The translations under genes were made by a program, and so were the position numbers. From positions 1-52,407 of the forward strand of contig CANCXM010000022.1 of NCBI GenBank assembly GCA_947381945.1: DNA of 52,407 bases, written 5' to 3'. Origin of the DNA: an uncultured Muribaculaceae bacterium (lineage in GTDB: Bacteria; Bacteroidota; Bacteroidia; Bacteroidales; Muribaculaceae). Every line of letters starts with the position of its first letter. Position 1 is the first letter of the stretch. Shown here one piece after another: positions 1 to 8,420 of the stretch. The notes under the pieces are model-generated. The model was given only the letters and a program-made list of their open reading frames with translations, did no database searches and was not told the origin of the DNA.

Positions 1-2484
1 GAATGAATCGTAGACAAGATTTGAATAACGATAATCATTTTTCAATTTGCCTCCCACCGCTTTGAGCCAAATAGTGTGCATTCTGTTTGATAAAGTGGCA
101 AAAGTCAAAAGATCTGCACCATATATAACTTGTGTAGCGTCAGAGGCTATAGTCTCTGAGTCTACAAAGCCGATAGGAAGATGGTTTCTTCTTTCTGATG
201 AAACACGAGGAACTAAAAGTGCTTTTCCATCCCTATGTGCTCTTTGCTTAAATAAATGGGGAGTATCGGCACATTTAACAGTACACGGAGCCTTACTCTT
301 TAAACGAAAGGCTTTGACCGATTCAAGCCTTTGGCGAATGGGCGTTATAGCTTCTGCTTCTTCTATATCATCATCTGTAATCCAAAGGCAATAACGTGTT
401 TCCCCGTTGATAAAGCTGTCTGCTCCTTGATAGTATTTGAGGAACTTAGATGCTTCAGGGTAATCTCTAACCATTTTGTCTTTTTCAGCAAGGTCAAGTA
501 TTAAAAAACCTCCATCTGTGGCTTTGTTACCAAAGACCATCTTGGGTAGGCCGGAAATTGACTTGTTTCTTCGCTTAATAAAGATGTTTGGAGCTGCGAG
601 CAAATACGCATTTATTTCGGAGCACTTTTGAGCTCGATTTGCTATGAATAAAGTTTTATCTTTATTTGATATTGGCGCAATGCCAACAACAACTACTATC
701 ACCGCAGCATTTGATTTGGCGTTATTAGCCCACTTAAAAGATTGATGCGCAAATGAAATTTCAACATTCTCTGTGAATACGTTGGGCCAAAGTAATGCGA
801 CACTATCACCTTGACAAATCGAATTTGTTGAGACAAAAGCGGCTGTCGATTTTGTTCCTTTGATGTATTTGGCGGCCTTGTAAAACCAAGAAGCGATATA
901 GTCAAGATTTTTGTAATTTTGAAAATGACCACATACGTGCTTTAGATCGGCTTTCTGTTCATCATCTTGCATAGAACTACCAAGATATGGCGGATTTCCC
1001 ATGATGTAGACTTCATCATCGGGAGTGTGTGGGCAGAGGGTGTTCCAATCGAGGCGACAGGCGTTGCCGCAGACTATGTGGCCGGAGGGCTTCAAGGGAA
1101 GTGTTTCAGGCAGAACGTAGAGTTCTTCTTGAAACTTTACGTTCATCTGATGCTCGGCAAGCCACAGCGAGAGCGTGGCGGTATCGCAGGCGTATTCGTC
1201 TATTTCGATGCCGTAGAACTGCGTAAGCGAAATATTTGGGAAAGGCAACATCGCGGTATTGGTGATGGTGCGAAGTGCTTTCCAAATACGTATCTCGAGT
1301 TCGCGGAGTCGCTTGTAGGTTATAATCAAAAAGTTACCGCTGCCGCAGGCTGGGTCGAAGAATTTGATATTCGACAGGCGTGTGAGCAAAGCTCGCAGAC
1401 GTTGCGATGCGCGGTCGGCATTGACGCGCTTTGCCATTTTTTCAGTAGATTCTTGACAGGCGGCTTCAAATTCTTCTTCAAGAGCATCCAGGAACAGCGG
1501 CTTGATGACTTTTTCGATGTTGGGCACCGAGGTATAGTGCATACCGAGTCCGGCTCGCTGTTCTGGTGTTACTACAGCTTGAATCATCGAGCCGAATATA
1601 TCGGGATTGATTTCGCGCCAGTTGTATTCACCGCAGTTGATAATTAACGTGCGGGCACGGCGTGAAAGCACCGGTATAGGATAACGGTCGCGGAATAGAC
1701 CTCCGTTGACGTATGGAAATACCTCATAGAGTTTCGGCAAAGTAGAGAGAACTGATTGGTCGTTGGTCGACATGGCAAGAAAAGCGCGGTCGATAAACTC
1801 TCCTAAGTCGCTTCCGTCCTCCTTGGTATGAGTTTTCAGCGTATTGGTGAAAAGATTTTCTCCGGGAAATAGCCCAGTGTCCTCGGCAAAGAAACAGAAC
1901 AGGAGTCGCGACATGAAGATGTTGAGTGCGTGTACGGTCTCAGCATCACGGATATTGTTGTAGCGGCGAATGTCATCAAAGAGCTTTGCCATTAATTCAG
2001 CCGATTTTACGTCTGCCTCAGCTTCCTCAGTATATTGGATTTTTTCAATACCGGCAAGCGGGGTAAAAAATTCAAAATCTTTCCACAACAGCTCAATTCG
2101 ATTTTCGTACCAATCATTCTCTTTAGGATCGTAGGCTACAATATAAACGCCATTGCTTGCGAGATAAAGACGAGGCGAGTATTTGATGATTTTGGCATCC
2201 TCGCGCATAGCATTGATTACATCGTAAATCTCTGCACAACCACCGTCAATTGTATTCACTCCTGCTGGACGATAAGCAACAAGATTTTTGATCAGCACCG
2301 TTTCACCATCTTTGGCAAGATTTCCCGGACCTTCCTTGGTACGACGAATTTGTCCGTCTCCATATCCTGCGAAGATACGGAGAAGATCATAAATAAATTC
2401 TGATGCAGTGGTACCCCGACGGCCAAGTTGTTCAAGAGCATCAGTTGCCTGTACCTGCGAATATGATTTGGTTTTCTTTGCCAT
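1..2484 (-). CDS. MmeI-like DNA adenine methyltransferase (type IIL/IIG family), 3' end outside window
   Basis: The reading frame is open from the ATG at 2484 to the left edge: 828 codons without a stop, so the C-terminus lies outside the window. It carries the two signatures of an N6-adenine DNA methylase: the SAM-binding motif DPACGSGNF at residues 377-385 and the catalytic NPPY at 497-500. Upstream of the methylase is a long helical spacer typical of the MmeI family, which joins restriction, methylation and target recognition in one chain. The last visible residues (RYSNLVYDSF) match the segment that ends the recognition domain in MmeI relatives. I could not identify the nuclease D-EXK motif of MmeI in the first 200 residues, so this may be methylase-only or use a diverged nuclease. 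The family assignment is firm; whether it cuts DNA is open. Confidence 0.85.
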   Translation of the reverse strand, partial: MAKKTKSYSQVQATDALEQLGRRGTTASEFIYDLLRIFAGYGDGQIRRTKEGPGNLAKDGETVLIKNLVAYRPAGVNTIDGGCAEIYDVINAMREDAKIIKYSPRLYLASNGVYIVAYDPKENDWYENRIELLWKDFEFFTPLAGIEKIQYTEEAEADVKSAELMAKLFDDIRRYNNIRDAETVHALNIFMSRLLFCFFAEDTGLFPGENLFTNTLKTHTKEDGSDLGEFIDRAFLAMSTNDQSVLSTLPKLYEVFPYVNGGLFRDRYPIPVLSRRARTLIINCGEYNWREINPDIFGSMIQAVVTPEQRAGLGMHYTSVPNIEKVIKPLFLDALEEEFEAACQESTEKMAKRVNADRASQRLRALLTRLSNIKFFDPACGSGNFLIITYKRLRELEIRIWKALRTITNTAMLPFPNISLTQFYGIEIDEYACDTATLSLWLAEHQMNVKFQEELYVLPETLPLKPSGHIVCGNACRLDWNTLCPHTPDDEVYIMGNPPYLGSSMQDDEQKADLKHVCGHFQNYKNLDYIASWFYKAAKYIKGTKSTAAFVSTNSICQGDSVALLWPNVFTENVEISFAHQSFKWANNAKSNAAVIVVVVGIAPISNKDKTLFIANRAQKCSEINAYLLAAPNIFIKRRNKSISGLPKMVFGNKATDGGFLILDLAEKDKMVRDYPEASKFLKYYQGADSFINGETRYCLWITDDDIEEAEAITPIRQRLESVKAFRLKSKAPCTVKCADTPHLFKQRAHRDGKALLVPRVSSERRNHLPIGFVDSETIASDATQVIYGADLLTFATLSNRMHTIWLKAVGGKLKNDYRYSNLVYDSF

Positions 2485-2655
2485 TATTTAAGATAAGAGA
2501 ATAAATCACTTGTAATATCTGATTGCCGACCTTATCGAGCGTTTCTCGCCTCACTGCTACAAAAAAAGCCTATAACATTTTTAAATTTGTTAGCTCTTGC
2601 TGCATACTTTGATTAATTCAGGTCATTTTCAGATTATAGTTACACTCGTAATACG

Positions 2656-2663
2656 CAAAGATA
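2656..2663 (-). promoter_or_regulatory. Putative -7 box (TATCTTTG) for the MmeI-like gene
   Basis: On the minus strand this reads TATCTTTG, matching the Bacteroidetes -7 consensus TAnnTTTG. It would start transcription near 2649 and give a leader of about 165 bases. No clear TTTG -33 element is present. The gene-free stretch 2485-2859 otherwise holds only this and the divergent promoter at 2777. Confidence 0.4.
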
Positions 2664-2776
2664 ACGATTTATTTTGATTGTAAGGTAATTCAGTATTAAA
2701 ATTCTGGATTAAATTTTCTTATCCTATCCCCCCACAATTTTCCACCCCCTTTCCTCCTCCCATCGAAAGAAATTTG

Positions 2777-2784
2777 TAATTTTG
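2777..2784 (+). promoter_or_regulatory. Putative -7 box (TAATTTTG) for the symporter-family gene
   Basis: TAATTTTG matches TAnnTTTG and lies 75 bases before the start codon at 2860. The -33 element is not a clean TTTG. The spacing to the gene and the lack of another candidate make it the likely promoter. Confidence 0.5.
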
Positions 2785-2859
2785 CGGTGTTATTAAGACA
2801 ACATATACTGAATTAAGACAAGTATATAAGACAACGTTTATTTATAAGTCTGTTTATTT

Positions 2860-3789
2860 ATGAAAATGTCAATTTTGCGTCAGAGGCTTAAGCCTTGGAT
2901 GCTGCCGATAGCCATGTTGGCCGGGATGGTTTTTCATGACTTCATGGGACGGATCGAGTTCATCGCCCCCTACCTCATCTTCATCATGCTCTTCATCACC
3001 TTCTGCCGTGTAAAACCGCATGAATTCCGCATCACCGGGCTTTCCTGGGGCTTGCTCTCAGTGCAGGTCATCGGTGCTATCGCCGTCTACTTCTGCCTCC
3101 TCCCCCTCAGCCCCGACATCGCGCAAGGAACATTCATCTGCGTCTTCTGCCCGACAGCAACCGCCGCCCCGGTCATCACCGGAATGTTGGGTGGAAGCGT
3201 CCCGCGACTCGCCACCTTCTCCATCATCTCCAACGTCACCGTCGCCATCCTCGCGCCCATCCTCTTCACACTCATGGGCACCGAAGCCGACATAACATTC
3301 ATGGACTCGCTCACCACCATCTCCATGAAGGTCATGCCCCTCATCATCCTCCCCCTCATCCTCGCCCTCCTCTTGCTCAAGGTAGCCCCCAAAGTCCACC
3401 GCGCAGTGGCCGAACGTCAGGCCATATCGTTCTACATCTGGGCCGTTTCGCTCTTCATCGTCGTCGGACGCGCCGTCAGCTTCATCATGGACGAACCCGC
3501 CGCTGCCGTCCCCGAAATGATACTCCTCGCCATCTTCTCGGGCGTTGTCTGCTGCGGACAATTCTGGATAGGTCGCAAGATCGGACGCCGCTGCGGCGAC
3601 AAGATTGCCGGCGCGCAGGGCCTCGGACAGAAAAACACCGTCCTCGCAATCTGGATGGCCCTCACCTACCTCAACCCCGTGTCGTCTGTGGCACCCGCAG
3701 CCTACGTCGCTTGGCAAAACACCATCAATTCCGCCCAGCTCTATTTCAAGGCAAAGCGTGATGCCAAAAACGCCACTGCAGAATCGTAA
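2860..3789 (+). CDS. Bile acid:sodium symporter (BASS/SBF) family transporter
   Basis: This 309-residue protein is almost entirely hydrophobic, with about nine to ten membrane segments, and belongs to the bile acid:Na+ symporter superfamily (inner membrane). The family crossover region is visible as CPTATAAPVITG near residues 96-107, followed by the Asn-containing ISNVTVAILAP segment. The charged C-terminal tail ends in KAKRDAKNATAES. Substrates of bacterial BASS members vary (bile acids, pantoate and other organic acids), and nothing here fixes the substrate. It is a single gene: the next gene is 250 bases away and separated by a large hairpin element. An ATG at 2866 is an equally usable start two codons in. 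Confidence 0.82.
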   Translation: MKMSILRQRLKPWMLPIAMLAGMVFHDFMGRIEFIAPYLIFIMLFITFCRVKPHEFRITGLSWGLLSVQVIGAIAVYFCLLPLSPDIAQGTFICVFCPTATAAPVITGMLGGSVPRLATFSIISNVTVAILAPILFTLMGTEADITFMDSLTTISMKVMPLIILPLILALLLLKVAPKVHRAVAERQAISFYIWAVSLFIVVGRAVSFIMDEPAAAVPEMILLAIFSGVVCCGQFWIGRKIGRRCGDKIAGAQGLGQKNTVLAIWMALTYLNPVSSVAPAAYVAWQNTINSAQLYFKAKRDAKNATAES

Positions 3790-3794
3790 CCTTT

Positions 3795-3918
3795 GATACA
3801 AAAGCACAAAAGAGCATAAGCGACAAAAGAATTTTATCATAAAAAATACGAATACAACTCCCAATCTTGCAGAAAACATATATCTTTTGTTTCTTATGCC
3901 CTTTTGCCCGTCTGTATC
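3795..3918 (+). repeat. 124-bp hairpin element, copy 1
   Basis: The element begins with GATACAAAAGCACAAAAGAG and ends with the near reverse complement finishing in GTATC. Arms of about 40 bases flank a loop of about 45 bases. It starts six bases after the stop codon of the symporter gene. A second copy of exactly the same length lies at 23434-23557, also just after a stop codon and on the same strand. Arms here have several mismatches; the loop is largely diverged. It may act as a terminator or be a non-autonomous repeat. Confidence 0.8.
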
Positions 3919-4039
3919 AAAAAAACGGAAAACCCAAAACAAAGTGTTAATTCAAAAACTAAAATCTCCCAATTTACGTTAAGAGATAAATAGGGCACCG
4001 CACCCTTTGCGGACGACATCTTAATCTACACGACAGATC

Positions 4040-4732
4040 ATGGCACTCAACAGCATGTATGAGAATCTCATGGGGCTTCCCCTCTTCAACGGCGTCAGCT
4101 ACAATCGCATCTCAGAGATTGTCGGCAGCACCCGTCTCGCCTTCTCTAAATATCTTCCCGGCGAGAAGATCCTCGACGCAGGCGACCCCTGTGTGCGCAT
4201 GATGTTTGTCATCGGCGGCAGCGTCCGACTGACCGTCCGCAACAGCACCGACCGCTTCACCGTCAGTCAGACACTCGAAGCCCCGACCGTTGTCTCGCCC
4301 GACTTCCTTTTCGGACGAAACACACTCTATCCGGCCACTGTCACCGCCATCGACACCGTGTCAATCATGCAGATTGACAAAAACGACTTCATCAACATCA
4401 TCCGTTCCGATGAAGTCTGCCTCTTCAACTACCTCAACTACATCTCAACCAATGCACAGAAAGCCATAGACGGCGTCCTCGCCCTCACCTCAGGCTCACT
4501 GGAGGAACGCATAGCCTTCTGGATCATCGCCCTCACCCAGCGTGACGCCAAAGACATCACCCTTGCCTGCCGTCAGCGCGACCTTTACGCCCTCTTCGGC
4601 GTACAGCGCTCATCGTTCATCAACACGCTCGACAGCCTAAAATCACGCGGCATCATCGACTACACGTCCACCGAAATCCGCGTCATCTCCCGCACCGACC
4701 TCCGCTCAGTCCTCCTCAAATCTCCCGATTAA
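4040..4732 (+). CDS. Crp/Fnr family transcriptional regulator
   Basis: This 230-residue cytoplasmic regulator has an N-terminal cyclic-nucleotide-binding-type beta barrel (about residues 15-125, with PGEKILDAGD as the first beta turn). A dimerisation helix and a C-terminal Crp-type winged helix (about 150-215, recognition segment around CRQRDLYALFGVQRSSF) follow. Length is typical for the family. No cysteine cluster for an Fnr iron-sulfur centre is visible and the cAMP-contact residues are not conserved, so the ligand is unknown. It stands alone between the hairpin element and the minus-strand XRE operon; targets cannot be told from the sequence. Confidence 0.88.
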   Translation: MALNSMYENLMGLPLFNGVSYNRISEIVGSTRLAFSKYLPGEKILDAGDPCVRMMFVIGGSVRLTVRNSTDRFTVSQTLEAPTVVSPDFLFGRNTLYPATVTAIDTVSIMQIDKNDFINIIRSDEVCLFNYLNYISTNAQKAIDGVLALTSGSLEERIAFWIIALTQRDAKDITLACRQRDLYALFGVQRSSFINTLDSLKSRGIIDYTSTEIRVISRTDLRSVLLKSPD

Positions 4733-4747
4733 TGTGTCCAGGATATT

Positions 4748-4897
4748 CTACAGTTTATCCGCAGCCTCACATAAATCATCAGCAACAAATTCCCAATAAT
4801 TGTCCCTCAGACTTATCACCTCGGTATAGTCCATTATATTCCATACATTTTTCAACGCCGAGACAACCTCTTCACGCGTTAACGAATATGGTTTCAT
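4748..4897 (-). CDS. Small protein (49 residues) downstream of XRE regulator
   Basis: An ATG at 4897, nine bases after the stop codon of the XRE gene, opens a 49-codon frame ending in TAG at 4748-4750. The product starts MKPYSLTREE and is acidic, with a helix-rich composition. I do not recognise the family. The tight spacing to the regulator argues for one transcript, as in toxin-antitoxin-like pairs, but the protein is shorter than usual toxins. It could be an intact small protein or the remnant of a longer partner. Confidence 0.5.
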   Translation of the reverse strand: MKPYSLTREEVVSALKNVWNIMDYTEVISLRDNYWEFVADDLCEAADKL

Positions 4898-4906
4898 AGT
4901 AGAGCT

Positions 4907-5434
4907 TCATGACATATACATCTTTACATTCCTATCTCTACGCTCCTTCAACCTGACATCCTTTATCCCGGCGAGACATTCCTCTACGACTGCTTTCCCA
5001 TAAAAACGGATAATCTCACCGACACTTTCCTCGTCACCATATTCAAACACCCGTTGGACAACAGCCCGACGGTTACCTCTCCAATCAATACTTTCCAAAG
5101 CCGTATCCCAAAAAATCGCCTTACGGATTTTACTCAGGTCAGGAGTATCAGCAACTTCCTTAATCCGGTCATTCATGGCATTATACACATCATGATGACA
5201 CTGTATGATATAGAAAAAGCCCTCAATATCTATTGACAACGCACTTTCAATCTTTAATGACACATCCGCACTTATTCTTCGCCTCCCGACGATAAAATCA
5301 TTGATTCTCTGCGGGAGTATCCCGGTTCTTTCCGAAAGCTCACGTTGGGACAGATGGGCCCGTTTGAGCAGATGGCCCAATACAGCACCTGAAGGCAGAT
5401 TATGACATTTTAAAAATCGTTCGTACATCGCCAT
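4907..5434 (-). CDS. XRE-family HTH regulator with DUF6922-like C-terminal part
   Basis: The 175-residue protein has an N-terminal helix-turn-helix of the XRE type (about residues 17-72, with SQRELSERTGILPQRINDFI as the DNA-reading unit). The C-terminal part (about 105-160, IFWDT...IDW...RRAVVQRVFEYG...IIRFYGK) resembles the DUF6922 segment often found in Bacteroidetes antitoxin-type regulators; that match is from memory. It is followed nine bases later by a 49-codon ORF. The promoter just upstream is embedded in perfect palindromes, so autorepression is likely. Start codon: the ATG at 5434 lies about ten bases after the expected transcription start, giving a very short leader. Confidence 0.75.
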   Translation of the reverse strand: MAMYERFLKCHNLPSGAVLGHLLKRAHLSQRELSERTGILPQRINDFIVGRRRISADVSLKIESALSIDIEGFFYIIQCHHDVYNAMNDRIKEVADTPDLSKIRKAIFWDTALESIDWRGNRRAVVQRVFEYGDEESVGEIIRFYGKAVVEECLAGIKDVRLKERRDRNVKMYMS

Positions 5435-5450
5435 ACTTATCTTATCTTTG

Positions 5451-5458
5451 CAAAGATA
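5451..5458 (-). promoter_or_regulatory. -7 box (TATCTTTG) of the XRE operon inside an 18-bp palindrome
   Basis: On the minus strand the box reads TATCTTTG. It sits inside the perfect palindrome TTATCTTTGCAAAGATAA (5442-5459). Transcription would begin near 5444, ten bases before the ATG. Confidence 0.6.
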
Positions 5459-5459
5459 A

Positions 5460-5501
5460 CAAATAAATCACCAAAAACGGTTATTTTTGGTGATTTATTT
5501 G
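5460..5501. promoter_or_regulatory. Perfect 18-bp inverted repeat, likely XRE operator
   Basis: Arms at 5460-5477 and 5484-5501 are perfect reverse complements separated by six bases (CGGTTA), with core AAATCACCAAAAA / TTTTTGGTGATTT. The repeat lies directly upstream of the -7 box of the XRE gene, covering the -33 region. That is where an autorepressor of this class would bind. It could also form a hairpin in RNA from an upstream transcript. Confidence 0.6.
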
Positions 5502-5545
5502 TTGTCTTAATTTCCTTGACAGGAAGTATGGCCTGATTCCGCAGT

Positions 5546-8239
5546 TCACACGCTCTTTCCCATCCGGGAGAGGACGCGGCCGAGTTCGCCTATCCAGAGG
5601 ACAAGTGATGTAGAGAGGACTATGATTACCCAATCCTCCAATTTGAGGGGAACGACGTTGAAAAACTCTCCGCCGATGGTGACAATGACTACCTGGCCGA
5701 TAAAGATAACAGCAGCTATCATCAGGAATTCACCGCAGGCATGAAGATGGAAAGCGCTGCGATGAGTTGCAAACGCACGAGCATTGAAAAGGTTCCAGAA
5801 CTGCAGCATCACAAATGTGGTGAAGATAATCGAAAGTTCGTAAGGACTCAACCCCTGACGGCCTCCGATGTGGACAGAGAGCAGGTCGGCAAGCGAGGTC
5901 ACATCAGCGTGTTCAAACACATAGACCATCCCGAGCACAATGGCAGCGAAAAGCAAGCCGACACCACCTATGAAACGCCACATTCCACCGGTGATAATGA
6001 ATGCATGGCGGTCGCGAGGCTTAGCGTCCATCACAGATCTCGAAGGAGGCAGTGATGACAGCGCCATTGATGCGAATGTGTCCATAATCAGGTTGACCCA
6101 TAGCATCTGTGTGACGGTAAGCGGCGATTCCGTACCCATGAAAGCACCGACAAGCACCACCAGACAGGCCACGACATTGACCGTCAATTGGAAAAGGATA
6201 AACCGTTGCAGATTCTGGAACAGCGACCGTCCCCACATCACGGCGCGGCCGATGGATGCAAATGAATTGTCGACAATGGTAATATCGCTTGCCTCCTTGG
6301 CCACCGACGTACCGTCGCCCATCGAAAGCCCTACATTAGCAGCTTTCAGCGCAGGAGCATCATTTGTACCGTCGCCGGTGACAGCCACAACATTTCCATT
6401 CTTCTGCAGAGCCTCCACCAGCCTCTTCTTGTCCATCGGACGGGCACGGGCAATAATCTTAAGGTCGCCCACTCTTTCGAGAAGCTCGTCATCTGTCAGC
6501 TCGCCGAATTCAGGGCCGGTGATGATGTTGCGTTCCCCGTCACCCGACTGCCACAGACCAATCTGACGGCCTATCTCTCGCGCGGTGGCAGGAGTGTCGC
6601 CAGTGACAATCTTCACAGCGATTCCGGCATCAATACATTCCTTTATCGCATCCGGCACTTCCGCCCTGACAGGGTCAGCTATGGCAACGATACCCATAAA
6701 CTCTATACCGTCAGCCTCAACGCCATCCTCACCGATACCCTCCGCACCGGCAGGGAGCAGACAGGTGGCGAAACCAAGCGTACGCATTGCCTTTTCCTGA
6801 TAGCCGAGAAGCTGACTGTTGATATGGCTGCGCTCAACCCCGCCGGCAACACTGTCAGCCATCGCCATAACGATTTCTGGCGCACCTTTCACGAACAGAC
6901 GCTTCCCTTCAGGGGTAGCCACCACGGTAGCCATATACTTGCGTTCGGTCGTAAACGGCAATTCCTTCACCACCTTGGCCTCTTCACGGAGCTTGCGGTA
7001 ATCAACACCGTTGTCGCGGAGCCATAGCAAGAGAGCGCCTTCGGTCGGATTGCCGAGCACCGACGGATGTTCAGGATTCGAGAGGTCAAGCTGCGCAGTC
7101 GAATTGACAGCAATCGCAGTCTCTATCAACCGACTTGTCGCATCGTCGCCAAGTTTCTGCGACGGTAACGCGAAGAAATCAGTCTCAGCCACGCGCATCT
7201 GATTCTGCGTCAGCGTGCCGGTCTTGTCCGTACAGATGACAGTCGTCGCACCCATAGTCTCGCAAGCGTGCATCTTGCGGACGAGGTTGTTGGTGCGAAG
7301 CATACGGCGCATACTGTAGGCCAGACTGAGCGTGACAGCCATCGGCAGACCCTCCGGAACCGACACCACCACGAGCGTGACGGCTATCATGATGCTCTGG
7401 AGGAAATATGCGATAAACGACAGCCACTCGAACTGGCCGTTCTCGATGAAATACATCACTATGCGCCCGACAATGACAGCCCCGCCAATCAGATAACTGC
7501 CCTTGGTGACAAGTCCGCCGAGCCGTTCAAGCTGTTCGGTCAGCGGAGTCTTGGTTCCGTCGTCGATATGGGCAGCCTCATAGACCTTACCGTTCTCAGT
7601 CGAGTCACCGACAGCGAACACCTCGGCCACACCATGCCCCTCCATGACGCGGGTTCCGCGCATCACATGGTCCGACGGAAATGTCGCCTCCGGGTCAAAA
7701 TGCTCCGGATCCGTTGTCTTCGAAGCCATCGGTTCGCCGGTCAGGGTCGATTCGTCGACATTGAGCTGAGTCGACTCAAGCAGACGGGCATCGGCAGGAA
7801 CCTCCTGACCGGTATTGAGAATGATGATGTCGCCGACAACCACATCCTTCTTTGAAATCTCAGTCGGATTACCGTCGCGTATCACCTGGACGAGTTCATC
7901 ATCATTCACCTGATTCAGAATCTTGAACTCATCCTCGGCCTTCTTCTCAAAGTAAAACGAAAGTCCGGTGGCAAGAAAAATCGCCATGAAGATACCGACA
8001 GGCTCGAAAAACACCGTGCCCCCCTGGTCAAGCGCGAAATATTCATAGCAGGAAATCAACACTGACAACACTCCTGCCATAAGCAGGACAATTATCAATG
8101 GATCCTTGAACTTGGCTAAAAACAGATGCCAGAGCGACTCCTCGGCTGGAGGGGTGAGTACGTTTGCTCCATGCTGACGGCGGCTTTCCTCAACCTGCTG
8201 TCGGGTCAATCCGCGATGAGGGGCTGAATTAGGTGTCAT
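5546..8239 (-). CDS. Calcium-translocating P-type ATPase, PMCA type
   Basis: This 897-residue inner-membrane pump couples ATP hydrolysis to Ca2+ export. Visible hallmarks are the actuator TLTGEP, the phosphorylation motif DKTGTLT (Asp338), the membrane ion-site motif VPEGLPMAVTL, the hinge TGDGTNDAPAL, and a C-terminal cation-ATPase domain with about four more membrane helices. I start it at 8239 (MTPNSAP) rather than at the in-frame ATG 8278, because the promoter -7 box (8276-8283) overlaps that ATG. The N-terminus LTRQQVEESRRQHGANVL is the normal cation-ATPase N domain. It is a single gene, divergent from the barrel protein at 8421. Confidence 0.93.
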   Translation of the reverse strand: MTPNSAPHRGLTRQQVEESRRQHGANVLTPPAEESLWHLFLAKFKDPLIIVLLMAGVLSVLISCYEYFALDQGGTVFFEPVGIFMAIFLATGLSFYFEKKAEDEFKILNQVNDDELVQVIRDGNPTEISKKDVVVGDIIILNTGQEVPADARLLESTQLNVDESTLTGEPMASKTTDPEHFDPEATFPSDHVMRGTRVMEGHGVAEVFAVGDSTENGKVYEAAHIDDGTKTPLTEQLERLGGLVTKGSYLIGGAVIVGRIVMYFIENGQFEWLSFIAYFLQSIMIAVTLVVVSVPEGLPMAVTLSLAYSMRRMLRTNNLVRKMHACETMGATTVICTDKTGTLTQNQMRVAETDFFALPSQKLGDDATSRLIETAIAVNSTAQLDLSNPEHPSVLGNPTEGALLLWLRDNGVDYRKLREEAKVVKELPFTTERKYMATVVATPEGKRLFVKGAPEIVMAMADSVAGGVERSHINSQLLGYQEKAMRTLGFATCLLPAGAEGIGEDGVEADGIEFMGIVAIADPVRAEVPDAIKECIDAGIAVKIVTGDTPATAREIGRQIGLWQSGDGERNIITGPEFGELTDDELLERVGDLKIIARARPMDKKRLVEALQKNGNVVAVTGDGTNDAPALKAANVGLSMGDGTSVAKEASDITIVDNSFASIGRAVMWGRSLFQNLQRFILFQLTVNVVACLVVLVGAFMGTESPLTVTQMLWVNLIMDTFASMALSSLPPSRSVMDAKPRDRHAFIITGGMWRFIGGVGLLFAAIVLGMVYVFEHADVTSLADLLSVHIGGRQGLSPYELSIIFTTFVMLQFWNLFNARAFATHRSAFHLHACGEFLMIAAVIFIGQVVIVTIGGEFFNVVPLKLEDWVIIVLSTSLVLWIGELGRVLSRMGKSV

Positions 8240-8275
8240 ATAGTCGAAAGTGTTGTAGTGTAGTTTAAACGGGCA

Positions 8276-8307
8276 CAAAAGTATTACTTTAACAAATTAT
8301 AAACAAA
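8276..8307 (-). promoter_or_regulatory. Promoter of the calcium ATPase gene
   Basis: The minus strand shows TTTG (8304-8307), a 20-base spacer and TACTTTTG (8276-8283), an exact fit to the Bacteroidetes -33/-7 consensus. Transcription should start near 8269. This excludes the upstream ATG at 8278 as the start codon. Confidence 0.75.
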
Positions 8308-8362
8308 TAAGGGTCATTAATATTTCATTAAATCTTTGTTTATTGAATTTCTCCTCATTACT

Positions 8363-8394
8363 TTTGACATATTGGAGGATATTAGATAATTTTG
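8363..8394 (+). promoter_or_regulatory. Promoter of the outer-membrane barrel-like gene
   Basis: TTTG (8363-8366), a 20-base spacer and TAATTTTG (8387-8394) match the Bacteroidetes consensus. Transcription would start near 8401, about 20 bases before the ATG at 8421. This rules out the upstream in-frame ATG at 8343. Confidence 0.75.
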
Positions 8395-8420
8395 CCGTCG
8401 AATCATATACACAAGTGCTT

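Noticed and set aside
967..1647. 226-codon plus-strand ORF
   Set aside because: It lies opposite the MmeI-like gene, whose methylase motifs prove the minus frame; the plus-strand product has no recognisable features.
2035..2403. 122-codon plus-strand ORF
   Set aside because: It is also antisense to the MmeI-like gene, with no motif, promoter or neighbour in support.
3058..3942. 294-codon minus-strand ORF
   Set aside because: Its product is an acidic low-complexity shadow of the GC-rich third positions of the symporter gene on the other strand.
7268..7855. 195-codon plus-strand ORF inside the calcium ATPase
   Set aside because: The P-type ATPase motifs on the minus strand fix the coding frame.
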